Positions 23,148-33,775 of a stretch of 64,000 nucleotides of DNA are shown one piece after another; the first letter of the stretch is position 1; each line of letters starts with the position of its first letter. The DNA is from Pyrenochaeta sp. MPI-SDFR-AT-0127 (taxonomy: Eukaryota; Ascomycota; Dothideomycetes; Pleosporales; Cucurbitariaceae). Both the position numbers and the translations under genes were made by a program. The stretch covers positions 477,519-541,518 of the forward strand of contig JAGTJM010000023.1 in assembly GCA_020747015.1 (NCBI GenBank). The letters run 5' to 3'. Under the pieces are notes generated by a model. It saw only the letters and a program-made list of their open reading frames with translations. It was not told the origin of the DNA and did not search any database.

Positions 23148-24426
23148 TCACTCTCGCTCCTCAGTCGGATATCGCCCCAAATATTGCCGTTCCAGATCCG
23201 ACACCGCAGTTATAGTCTTGCTAATGATTTCCGTATCATCGTCCGGTCGTCCAATGACATCCCTCAAATCATGCTCATCATTGACTGTCTCTTCGACTGG
23301 CGTTTGCAGTCTGCTGTCCTTGTCATTTTCCCTACGCAGTCCATTCGAGAACTTGATCATCACAGCGCTTGTCCGTTTCCCACCGTCTTCAACAAATGGT
23401 GTTTTAGCTGGAGCCGCAATTGGACTTTTAGTAATGAAGGTGTTCGCGACTTTCATCCTCTCCGCTTCCGTTAACGTGATCTCGGGCAAGGAATCACGGT
23501 TATTCTCCCCTTTCTCTAGCGTCGATGAATCGGAGTCTGTGAAAAGCCCCATACGTGGTCCTGGCTGTGCAAGACCATTTTTGACGAGGGCAAGGAGTTG
23601 ATTCAAGACGATGAACTCCAACTTCAACTTCAGCGCGTACACAAATGGATGAACGGTGCACTTTAGGGTGAACATGTTCTTGTAATCGAACGCTGTCAGG
23701 CCTCCGTCGAATGCAATCACACAAGCTTGCACCAAGACGAGTAGTCGAACGACTTTTCTTGTGTGCATTGCGTAGCCTGAGTTGAGGAAACGATATGTGT
23801 GGAAGATGTAGAGGCACGATATTATTGTTTCTTGCAGTGTGAAGACGGTCTGTTGGATGCGTTCCATGATCTCCATGGGGCGCATATATTGTTCTTTGTG
23901 TCGTGAGATGAGCCCGAATTCGATGACGACGATGGGCGTGTGCATCAATACCCCGTTGACCAAGATCATGATGAGTACGGCGCGGAGAATTCGGGGGTCA
24001 TTGACGACAAGATGGAGACGAGACCAAAGAACAATGGAAAATCCGGTAACATTGGACACCCACCCGATCTTACAGATAATGGTCGTTAAAATAGGTGGGC
24101 TTGAATGTGCGAATTCTTTGACAAGGTAGCCGGTAGTCTGGAGAATAAGGCCCACCGTGGTAATGACAATTGACCAGAAATAGAGTCCAGTACGGCGTTT
24201 GAAGGTTACATAGACAAGGACCAAAAGCTCAATGCTCATCCAGTAGGCAACCGCACAGAACGAGGCAATGAGGCAGAATGCAGTAGGACTATGGTTCTAG
24301 TCAGAATCGTCAAGTGATGGAGTAGCGGAAAGGGAAGACCTACTTCCATTTCAGATGGCCTTTTCGCTCAAAGGTCCAATCAAAGTCTGAGAAAGAGACA
24401 AAGGAGTCGCAGTCGGCGTACTCCAT
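23148..24426 (-). CDS. Fungal multi-pass membrane protein, function unknown
   Basis: Exons 24426-24344 and 24288-23148 with a 55-nt intron; 407 residues. The first exon encodes a short acidic/aromatic N-terminus. About seven hydrophobic helices then occupy residues 28-260, separated by short charged loops. The final 140 residues form a hydrophilic tail rich in Asp, Glu, Thr and Arg. The layout resembles fungal seven-helix plasma-membrane families of the DUF7703 kind, but I cannot confirm the family. No CFEM cysteine domain is present. The long charged tail could interact with signalling partners; that is speculation. Confidence 0.8.
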
Positions 24427-25244
24427 TGTAAGGCCTAATGTTCGATCTAACTTGATCGACGTGAGAAGGAAAGAGAGTCTGTCAAACGCGACGAATAGTA
24501 GAAAGGCCGCGGACGTATCATGTACCAGGGCAGATCAGATCAGATTGATACTCCACGGAACTTGAAGCATGTGCTGTAGAATATATGAATCTGCTGCCGA
24601 GCCATATCTCGCTTACCCGTGTAGTCAGCCAAGGTGGTGCTTACTTCTTGAGAACAACAGTCTCGATCATGCAATCCTCTGCGGGACATGCTCCTACATG
24701 TCATAGCGCGACACTTGCTCAGTAAGTGCATGCTGCATGAGGAGGCTGAACACCGAGGTAACCCGATCCAGTGGGACACCGAACCTTTTCCCCCATTTCG
24801 CTATTTTGATGCATCGACCGTTCACTCCTCTGAGCCAAGTGCACAAAACACCGAGTGGAGATGTAAGCAGTCGCTTATCGAATATTGAGGGGCTTCGTGG
24901 TGGGGCAGAGATGGGTTGGGGTTGCTGTCCGATGTTATTTCAGTCTCGCCAAGGCAGACGCCATCCATGCAGTGTCATTAGTCACGCTGACTTCACTTAC
25001 TATGCACTTCGAAAATCAAACAACTTCACGTGGTGCACCGCGACCATGGTTTGGCCTGGATGTATTCAATCGATTATGTGTCGCTGATTGGTGCTTCGAA
25101 AAGCCACTCAGAATGCCTTCAGACTATCAACCATTTGTATCCACCACAGTAGCGTTCAGCCTCCGTAGTCTCCAGGCTATACCAAACACCGGGCTTAATT
25201 TTTTTATAGTACACTGAAGGTATTCAGGCTCATGCCAAGAGGCT
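24427..25244. other. Intergenic, 0.8 kb
   Basis: This is the promoter side of the membrane-protein gene and the 3' side of the next minus-strand gene. Only motif-free short frames were seen. Confidence 0.5.
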
Positions 25245-27049
25245 CTAGCTTTTGCGCCTAGCCTGCTCCTCCCCAAGCATCTTCTGCCAGTCAATCATGA
25301 CTCTTCCGTCTGCGCACTCAATCACCGGGTATGTTTCTTGGAAGCCCGTGAACTCCAACGCTTGCTCCGTCAAGTTCTTGTTCGTGGTTGTCACGCCATC
25401 GCATCCCTCTCCGTGGATGGAACATTTCGAAGTCCTCATGCTGATGGCATCTGCGGGTACATCCATGTCGCCAAAGGAAGAGGTGGTAGAGAGCGAGCGG
25501 GCCGCATAGGGGTCGTTCGTCTTACCAATTTGTTCGACCTTGGGCATATAATGGACTTGACGATGAGGGCGAGCGGCGTTGTTGATTTGATTAGGGGTCA
25601 TCGAAGCGTTGCGAGGGCGCCTTGCTCCTAAAGGCTTGTCGAGCGGCCAGTATAACGAAGGAAGGGTACTATTGTGATCCATGCTCTTCTGAATAGTGGA
25701 TAAAGAAGGCATGTCAATAACTCCAGACTGCTGCAAAGGTATTTCGACCTGGCAGCGACTGCACAAAGAAAGAGAGTTGTCTGAGACATTGTCCGCAACC
25801 AGTAGTGACGGGCTGCTCATTCTTGAAGAAGCAGGCCGGATCACACCCCTATGACCTAGGGCACGAAGATGAAGCGAATGATCGGCACTACGGTAAGCAG
25901 CTCGTACAGACTGGTTCTGCATCCTGGACGCAGGACGGGGCGCTTGGATGTTGGTACCGCTGGGAAAGTAGGCGTGAGTGTTCATTGTCTGGTCTTCGGT
26001 TGGCCAAGTGCGAGAAGTGCGAGGCAGTGGGCGAGACGGTGGGCGAGACACTGTTTCTATGAAAGCAGCTATGTCTTTAGGGTCAATATACTCTGTGGGA
26101 AGGTTAGTAACCAACTCATTCTCGACGAGATCTGCTGGCGCTCGTGATGTCGTTCTTTCAGCGACGTCTCGCAGTAGACTGTTTGCCCCCCGAAATCCTT
26201 CTTCAGCAAGCAATTGGTTCAGCCTCGATGTGCTTGCAATCGGTCGAAGTGAGCCACGAACTTGGAGGCCATGAGTCGGCGACACTGGACGCGATGTGTG
26301 CGGGGTACCAGTGACGAAGACATGTCGGGAGCCTGGAGCAGAGCAGGCGAAAAATTGCGCACGGCCATGGGGTGTAAAGCTCTGAGGGACCATGAGCGTC
26401 TTTGGAGCATTTACTGAAGCGGATGGTATGGGGGCACAGCTCCTGGTTTCTGCTGGGTTCGCGAGAGAGGTACATGATCTTGTAGCACAGATATGTTGGT
26501 TGGGCTTGGACTTGGACTTGTACGCGCTCACTGCGTGCTCATTCGTCCTTCCCTCTTATTCCTGCTTCAGAGCTCGCACAGTGTCTCTCCTTCTGCTTTC
26601 TTCTTGCTGTTGTTGATGCTCCTGCTCTTGTATGCGGGCGCGTTGGAGCACAGCGATATCGGATTCTGCAACAAGATCTGTTGCTTTTGGGTCGTGTATA
26701 GGGGCACGATCTCGCGTGGCCCCAATGAGTGAGATGCCGTTCCTTGTAGAGTATGGAATAGGTTCGATGGGGGTCGCTGAGGGATAAGTGTAGATGAAGT
26801 GGCCGCGGTAGTGGTAAACGACCCCTGTCTCCAAGGAATGATGCCCTTTGAGCCCAGAGATGTAGACGCGTTGCGTCTGCGCCTTCGTGCGTGCTGCTTG
26901 CTCTAGCCAAGATTTAGTAAAAGTTCACGGGTTGGGATACGGCTGAGGCTGTTTAGGGACCTTTGTATCGCGGTACAGCGGTTAAAGAGGTCCCTGAAAC
27001 CCCCTAGACTTTACTTACGTCTACTGATATTTTTCGTGTCCCCAGGCAT
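25245..27049 (-). pseudogene. Unrecognised two-exon gene with an in-frame TAA
   Basis: A 31-nt first exon (27049-27019, M-P-G-D-T-K-N-I-S-R) joins across a 116-nt intron to an exon starting at 26902. The intron has a GTAAGT donor, a CTAAA branch and a CTAG acceptor. The product then shows the distinctive stretch V-Y-I-S-G-L-K-G-H-H-S and a Gln-rich segment. Codon 126 is TAA (26556-26558). The same frame then stays open for 436 further sense codons to 25245, with protein-like, low-repeat sequence. Either a single nonsense mutation splits a 562-residue protein, or a short 3n intron removes the stop. One candidate, 26579-26517, begins GTGCGA and ends ACAAG, with poor consensus. A real 125-residue product is also possible. 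No domain is recognised. Confidence 0.6.
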
Positions 27050-27705
27050 GTCTGCAGTTGGGGAAATTTTGGTGGAAGAATTGACTTTGGAGATGAAATC
27101 GTTGGCTACCCAGTACTTTCACGGGCGGAGGAAGACACCACCTGCACGAGTTGGCAGCCTCGTGCAGAAAGTAGTCACACTGTTATTTACGTACCTGATA
27201 TATACTCAAAGAAAGTTGTCTTGTCGTGAGGCGGCTTATGGCGATTGTATTCTGGAGATGAAGATGGAAGTGGTGCGGACTGGGAACAATTATTGAAACC
27301 AAAATAACAAACGAATTTTTTTTACCTCCACGTGGTAAATACAAACGCCAGCTGGGTGGTGAAGGTGAAAGGAAGATCATTCTCGTTATCTTGCACATGC
27401 ACCATCGAATTCATCAACTTAGCATATTTTCTAGGAACGAAAGTGAATGATAACCTTTCCACATTGTGTGACGATTAAAGAGAAGAAATCAATAAGTACC
27501 CGAGAAATAGAAATTCAAGGAGAAATGTTGTCCGTAAAGTGGGAGCAATAAATTCTATTGATAGACTTCAACCCATTCTCAAATATTCTAACACGATGCT
27601 TTGTAGCATCCAGTATGTTATTTGGTATCGCCTCATATCCACTATATACAATAAAGATATACTCCGACCAGCCTTCAACTAGAACGTAATACAAAAGGAC
27701 ATAAA
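27050..27705. other. Intergenic, 0.65 kb, AT-rich
   Basis: This lies between two minus-strand genes. It is visibly AT-rich from 27290 to 27700, with a T-run near 27316. No gene was seen. Confidence 0.5.
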
Positions 27706-28066
27706 TTACTGACGACCTGAAGAAGTGCCGTCCTGTCCGTCGGCAGTGAGCTCATCAAGGCCCTCCTCATCGTCAGGCTCAGCATAAGAGCCGGCTTCTT
27801 TTGCTGCACCACGAGTGCGCTCGTCAAGGATGTTATCCTCATCAATTGCGTCTTTTTCGTCTCTCGCTACACAATATGAGCAAGAAGTTAATGGAGTCAT
27901 ATCATATTGACGTACCTAGCTGTTCATCAGAGTCGCCGCCGTTGTCATATTCAGTGCTCTCGACGGCAGCCTCATCTCTCTGTACAGGGATTTCAGATTG
28001 GCCAGTACGGCTTTGGTAGTCGTTGTCAACGGCATCGCCGGCAGGATACTGGTCGCTGGAGCTCAT
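27706..28066 (-). CDS. chz1: Histone H2A.Z chaperone CHZ1
   Basis: Two exons, 28066-27916 and 27866-27706, with a 49-nt intron; 103 residues. The CHZ motif is clear just after the splice: a short acidic run, then A-I-D-E-D-N-I-L-D-E-R-T-R-G, matching the family core I-D-x-x-N-I-x-x-x-x-R-T-R-G. Acidic flanks on both sides fit a small, largely disordered nuclear chaperone. The family hands H2A.Z-H2B dimers to the SWR1 complex for exchange into nucleosomes. The chosen ATG gives the serine-starting N-terminus that I recall for Dothideomycete homologues. Its short length is normal for this group. Confidence 0.88.
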
Positions 28067-29697
28067 GTTGATGGGTTTGTTATAGAGGATGGTTTGGTTG
28101 AAGTGTGTTTGCAGTACTGGGAGTTTTGAGGTGGGAAGTATTGTATTATTGCAGAGGAAGGAGATGGGTAGACTCCTTTAAGTATACGTTCCACATTACT
28201 TTCGTACGTCATAGTGTCGCAAATGACTATACAGAATCGCTAACAAGCCAAGTGCTGGGACAGGCGTAGAGAAAGGAGTTCGATCTGAGGAGAACCATGG
28301 TGGCAGTAGTCATGACAGCATCGTCTATGTGAGGATGGCTCAATTTCATCACACGCCAAACTATCCGTAGACTAGAGGACTGCCGCAACTAGACAGACAC
28401 ATGGCGATCTGATGTGTCGGATCTGGCACTAAAGGCGGGAGCTATTCGGTACCACAGATCTTTCGATTAAATTGGTTCCAATGCGAGCGTCAAGTTGTAA
28501 TTGCATGGCATGTGCTGACTTTCAGGGCATAAAGAAGACTTTGGCTGTATTACACAGGACTGTTGGCAGTGCTGTCGCTTGAAATGAAGGGCTTTGAAGG
28601 AAGAAAAGCGGAGGTTCTACATCCCCACGAGAGGAAAATAGTGCATGAAGATGGTACTCGAGTCTACACGGAGCTAACGTGACGTTTGTGCGCAATGAAT
28701 ACCATGCCGACAACTTCCGCGGATCAAAGAGCATACGACCCGGGTTAGCACAAGCAAGGGATAGCATGCAAGCCCCTATTGACTCAACCCCAGCCATCAT
28801 GAGAAGGAAAGGGCGACAGTCGACGTCAACGACTAACTAGCGTCAGCGACACATGGAACTTTTTCTCTGGATGCCGAAATTGGCGAGATCGATCGTGCAG
28901 CAACATCGGAAATTGCGCGAATCCCATGATGTTGGGGCAGAAAGGGCGGAACTTTGTTTCAATGCTGAGAGGTCGATGCTAGCCTTTGACGCGTTGACAC
29001 GGTCTCACGTCGAGTCGTGACGTCGAAAAACGTCTTAGCTTACCGAACATGGCTAAGGCAAAGAACGGGTGATGGCACTACATGTGATTGAGGAATGTAC
29101 TGGCGTCATAAGTGAGTTGGTAAGTTCATATTCTCGCATGCGTAGCGAAATCCCCACGCAAGAAATACCCGGGTGAGATGTCGGTTCCAGCTTGGACTGC
29201 CAGCCATACTTGGAGCACGTTACGTCTCTTGCACTTTGTATGCGCTTCGCACCCAGGATCAGTCACAAATCCTTAGCCTGTCATGAAATTCTTCCTCCTG
29301 GTCTGCGTATTACTGCTGCTGAATGAATAAAGCAAAAGGTTTCTGCCTGCTCGTCGATGTGGCTGAAGCATGCAGGCTGATTTCTCCGCAATCACGTTTC
29401 GCTCAGCTCTGCATGCTGCAGCCTCATTCGTCCGCAATCTAAGCTGCTCCTCCCATTCTGCACAGCCTTCATACAGCCTGGTATGGCCAACCTCCTTAAC
29501 TGCTGTTAAAGTGAGCTCGATTCTGTCGCGCATTCCATGTTCCATGTAGTTGCGCACTCACAAATACTCCACCTGTAACCCTCATTGTCCTTAGCGGAGT
29601 GGCGCGCGGCCATGACCCCATCGATCAATTCAGCTTGCTGTGTCCAAGGCTGCTAGAACACCCATTAGCATTCGCCCTTACGACCCTTATCAACGCA
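28067..29697. other. Intergenic, 1.6 kb, upstream of the NLR
   Basis: Motif-free frames of 92 and 94 codons on the minus strand (28522-28800 and 29273-29557) are not convincing. A GTG at 29599 extends the NLR frame upstream, but it lacks HET-family sequence before the ATG at 29698. The region probably carries both the CHZ1 and NLR promoters. Confidence 0.45.
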
Positions 29698-32600
29698 ATG
29701 CGGCTTTTATACTATACAGATGATGGCGAGCTTAGTCGGACAAAGGATTTGATCGGCGACGATGAAATACACCCTTACGCGATACTTTCTCATACTTGGC
29801 AGGAAGGTCAAGAAGTGACCTTCGATGACTTGACAAAAAATGAAGGAAAGAGCAAGACAGGCTATGACAAGATCCGCTTCTGCGCACAGCAGGCTAAGCG
29901 TGACGGACTGCAGTATTTCTGGATTGACACTTGCTGTATCGACAAATCAAATGTCATCGAACTCCAGAATGCTATTAACTCGATGTTCCGCTGGTATCAA
30001 GAGGCACGAGAATGTTACGTCTATCTGTCAGATGTATCGCACAAAAAACGCAAAACGTGCGACGGGTTGTCTCAGTTTCCTTGGGAGCCTGCCCTCCGAG
30101 TGAGTAAATGGTTCAAACGAGGCTGGACTTTGCAAGAGCTTCTTGCGCCGCGTTCAGTAAAGTTCTTTACTCAAGATGAACATTTTATTGGTGACAAGCA
30201 CACATTAGAAAAGGTCATCAATGAAATTACTAACATTCCTATCCTCGCTCTTCAAGGAACCTCTCTACAAGAGTTCAGTGTGAACGAGCGGATGTCCTGG
30301 GCGAAACCACGGCAGACTACGTATAAAGAGGATAAGGCGTACTCGTTACTTGGCATATTTGGTATATACATGTTGTCGAACTACGGTGAAGGAGAAGAGA
30401 ACGCATTCAAACGACTACAGAAAGAACTCAAGGAATCTTCGGCTGAGACCACGGATGCTGAGTCATTAGAAAATGTGCATTGGCTAGTGCCACGTCCGGT
30501 TAACAGTCTGTTTACTGGGCGCTCTCAGCTTATCGATCGGATCCAGGGCGCCCTTAGCGATGATGGCACGTCTACAACGAAGCAGAAACGGCTTGTTATC
30601 ACTGGCATAGGGGGGATGGGAAAGAGCGAAGTCTGTCTCAAAATTGCAGACCTGATGCGAGAAGCGTGCGTTATACCTAGGATCTGCTAATACTATAAAC
30701 CAAAGTGCTTGACTAACCATTGACAGCTTCTGGGGCGTGTTCTGGGTCGATGTGGACACCGAGTCGACTGCCAAGAACGGCTTCGTCACTGTCGCGAGGG
30801 CACTTGGATTTTTTTCTGCTGAGAGTGTGGACGAATCGCTTCGAGCGCTTGCAAGCACCAAGCGTCGATGGCTGCTTATATTGGACAATGCTGACGACCC
30901 CGAGTTAGATTACACACGATATCTCCCACCTGGCACCAAGGGAACCGTTATCATCACGTCTCGCATCCCGCAGTGCAGCCGGTACAGCACCGTCCCTGCA
31001 GAAGCGCTCGAAGGCCTAAATGAGCAGCACTCGGCCCAGCTTCTGCTCAAAGCGGCCCGGGTGCCGGAACAGTCATGGCAATCTTGTAGAAAGCATGCGG
31101 AAGACATTGTGCACCTTTTGGGATCACACACACTTGCGCTAGTCCAAGCTGGAGCGTACATTGCGGAAGGGCACTGTCAGCTAGACGAGTATCCTAAGGT
31201 ATATAACCGACAGCGCGAGCGGCTGCATCGACATTATTCAAAGCAGGAGCAGTCGCGTTACGGGGGGGTGTACGCTACGTTTGACGCATCCGCAGATGTA
31301 TTACAATCTTCTGATACCAATGTCGGCCAAGATGCTCTTGACCTGCTTGCAGTACTTTCTATGCTGCACTCCAGCATGCTGCCACTTGAGATATTCAAAG
31401 AAGCTTGGCATGATGCCAGACGCCTGCTCCAGGCCAAGCCCCATGAGATGAACAAACCATATGAACTTCGAAGTTGGCATGTTTCAAAGCTACCCGAGTT
31501 TATCGACGTACAAATGGAAGATTGGGACAATTATCGCCTCAATAAAGCCAGCGCTCTCCTTGTCTCGCTCTCATTAGTGACGAGGCATTCATTAGGTCGC
31601 ATTGGCGGGTTATCGATGCACCCGCTTGCGCACGCATGGGCGAAGGATCGGTTGCAGCCTGAGCAGCAATGCCAGGCATGGGTGACTGCGGGATGTGTGC
31701 TTGCGCTTTCGCACAGGGTAGCATGGTCGAAGGTGTGGCAGGTACACGAGAGGGAGTTGCGGCCACACATGCAGTCCTTTCTCTCGTCCAGCGTGGAGAC
31801 GGTCATTTCATTCGGTTCCCTGGAGGAGATATTGCCCATCTTGCTTCAATGTGGCTGGACACTGAAATCTATGAGGGAAGACAAGAGCCTTGAAGCCCTA
31901 CTGCAGGAATTGTATGAAATATTGCATATCACACCATCGTATCCGTCAGAGGGGCACGTATTGATATGGGGTCTCGCCGCAAGGAATTTATTAGATACAG
32001 GCCACCAGAGGCAAGCAATAGCGTTGATGGAGCACGTTGGCAAAGTACACAAGACTACACTAGAGGAGACTCATCCTGGTCGGCTGGCTTCCCAGCATGG
32101 ACTTGCGAGTGCGTACCAGGCCAACGGGCAGATAAGGGAGGCTGTGACACTGCTAGAGCACGTTGTCAACGTGCGCAAGACTACACTAGAGGAGACTCAC
32201 CCTGATCGGCTGGCTTCCCAGCATGAACTTGCTCGTGCGTACCAGGCCAACGGGCAGATAAGGGAGGCTGTGACACTGCTAGAGCACGTTGTTAGCGTGC
32301 GCAAGACTACACTAGAGGAGACTCACCCTGATCGGCTGGCTTCCCAGCATACACTTGCGAGTGCATACCAGGATAACGGGCAGATAAGGGAGGCTGTGAC
32401 ACTGCTAGAGCACGTTGTCAACGTGCGTAAGACTACACTAGAGGAGACTCACCCTGATCGGCTGGCTTCCCAGCATACACTTGCGAGTGCATACCAGGCC
32501 AACGGGCAGATAAGGGAGGCTATAGCATTGCTAGAGCACGTTGTTAGCGTGCATAAGACTACACTAGAGGAGACTCACCCTAATCGGCTGGCTTCCCAGC

Positions 32601-33145
32601 ATGAACTTGCTCGAGCATACCAGGACAACGGGCAGATAAGGGAGGCTGTAGCACTGCTAGAGTACGTTGTTAAGGTTAAGACTACACTAGAGGAGACTCA
32701 CCCTAGTCGGCTGGCTTCCCAGCATGAACTTGCTCGTGCGTACCAGGCCAACGGGCAGATAAGGGAGGCTGTAGCACTACTAGAGCACGTTGTTAAGGTT
32801 GAGACTACACTAGAGGAGACTCACCCTGATCGGCTGGCTTCCCAGCATGAACTTGCGAGTGCGTACCAGGCCAACGGGCAGATAAGGGAGGCTGTGGCAC
32901 TGCTAGAGCATGTTGTCAACGTGCGTAAGACTACACTAGAGGAGACTCACCCTGATCGGCTGGCTTCCCAGCATGCACTTGCTCGAGCATATTGGGCTAG
33001 CGGACTGGCGAAAGAGGCTGTAACACTGATGGAGCACGTTGTCAAACTCAAAAGGACTACAATGGGAGTGGATCATCCTAGCCGAAAAGTGTCAGAACAG
33101 TGGCTGTCGTACATGCACAATCAATTAGAGGGGCAGACTACATAA
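29698..33145 (+). CDS. NLR-like receptor: HET - nucleotide-binding - TPR repeats
   Basis: Exons 29698-30665 and 30727-33145 with a 61-nt intron; 1128 residues. Residues 1-240 are a HET domain, with Y-A-I-L-S-H-T-W, Y-F-W-I-D-T-C-C-I-D and G-W-T-L-Q-E-L-L-A-P. A nucleotide-binding module follows: the P-loop G-I-G-G-M-G-K-S near residue 303, Walker B R-W-L-L-I-L-D-N-A-D-D, and an I-I-T-S-R sensor motif as in NB-ARC proteins. A helical winged region leads to eight nearly identical 41-42-residue TPR units and a degenerate ninth (residues 753-1128). HET domains trigger incompatibility cell death, the nucleotide-binding module is an oligomerising switch, and the repeats bind the ligand. By architecture this is a fungal analogue of plant and animal NLRs. 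It is related in logic to HET-E/HET-D, but with TPR instead of WD40 repeats. No frame damage was seen. Confidence 0.92.
32015..33142 (+). repeat. Nine tandem TPR-coding units, eight near-identical
   Basis: Units begin at 32015, 32141, 32267, 32393, 32519, 32645, 32768, 32891 and 33017. Each is 126 nt, except units 6 and 7, which are 123 nt. Units 1-8 share long identical DNA blocks such as the part encoding T-T-L-E-E-T-H-P and R-L-A-S-Q-H. Differences concentrate at unit positions 10, 12, 22, 29, 32 and 36. The last unit is diverged. The pattern is that of a recently amplified, internally homogenised repeat array. Confidence 0.95.
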
Positions 33146-33246
33146 GATATTCTTACATTATATTTATCACAAGATACAGCCCATACCGGTGTGCTTCAAA
33201 CGCGCAGGGAGTGGGTCTAGACTATGAGCTTTCGTACAGAGCATAT

Positions 33247-33525
33247 TCAAAAATCCGTGCCTTTGCGCCGTGCTGCAATACCTAAAGGCTTACCTCGAAA
33301 ATAGTTCCCAGACGTATTGGCGAGCACTCGTCGCATGAATGCGTTGCAGTACTGGTTGGGGGCTTGTAATGTCGAGAGGATCTTGGCCTCATTGAACCTG
33401 GAGAGAAAGGACGAGGTTTTAATGAAATGATGATGGAGGTTTTGCAAGGACCATATCGTATGCATAGGAGCGCGAGGTATGTCAATCTCGTACTGTTGGT
33501 CATATGCACTTGCAGGCGGCACCAA
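33247..33525 (-). other. Unrecognised open frame antisense to NLR 3' flank
   Basis: Ninety-two codons without an ATG at the left end of the frame. The internal sequence looks protein-like (I-W-S-L-Q-N-L-H-H-H-F), and a GTAAGC donor-like site sits after F-R-G. It could be one exon of an unrecognised gene or a relic. No upstream exon was found with confidence. Confidence 0.25.
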
Positions 33526-33775
33526 AAGTTCAGCGATGATCAGACAGGTAAACTAACATCTTTGAAACAAGTATAGGAAATTGACACTGCGCATGGAATA
33601 CGACTTGAGCGAGGTCGTTCTAACGGTAGGTCCCTTCTCACATAAATCTCGTTCTCTGTCCGTTGGAAAAGTAGGCAAACTCCTGGAATTAACGCTTGCA
33701 TTCAAGTAATACATATGTAGAAATTGGCTATTTAAATCCATAACACCGAGATCATCACATGCAGCTACGTCCTTC

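Noticed and set aside
28067..29697. Possible transposon remnant in the NLR upstream gap
   Set aside because: No terminal inverted repeats, target duplications or transposase motifs could be seen.
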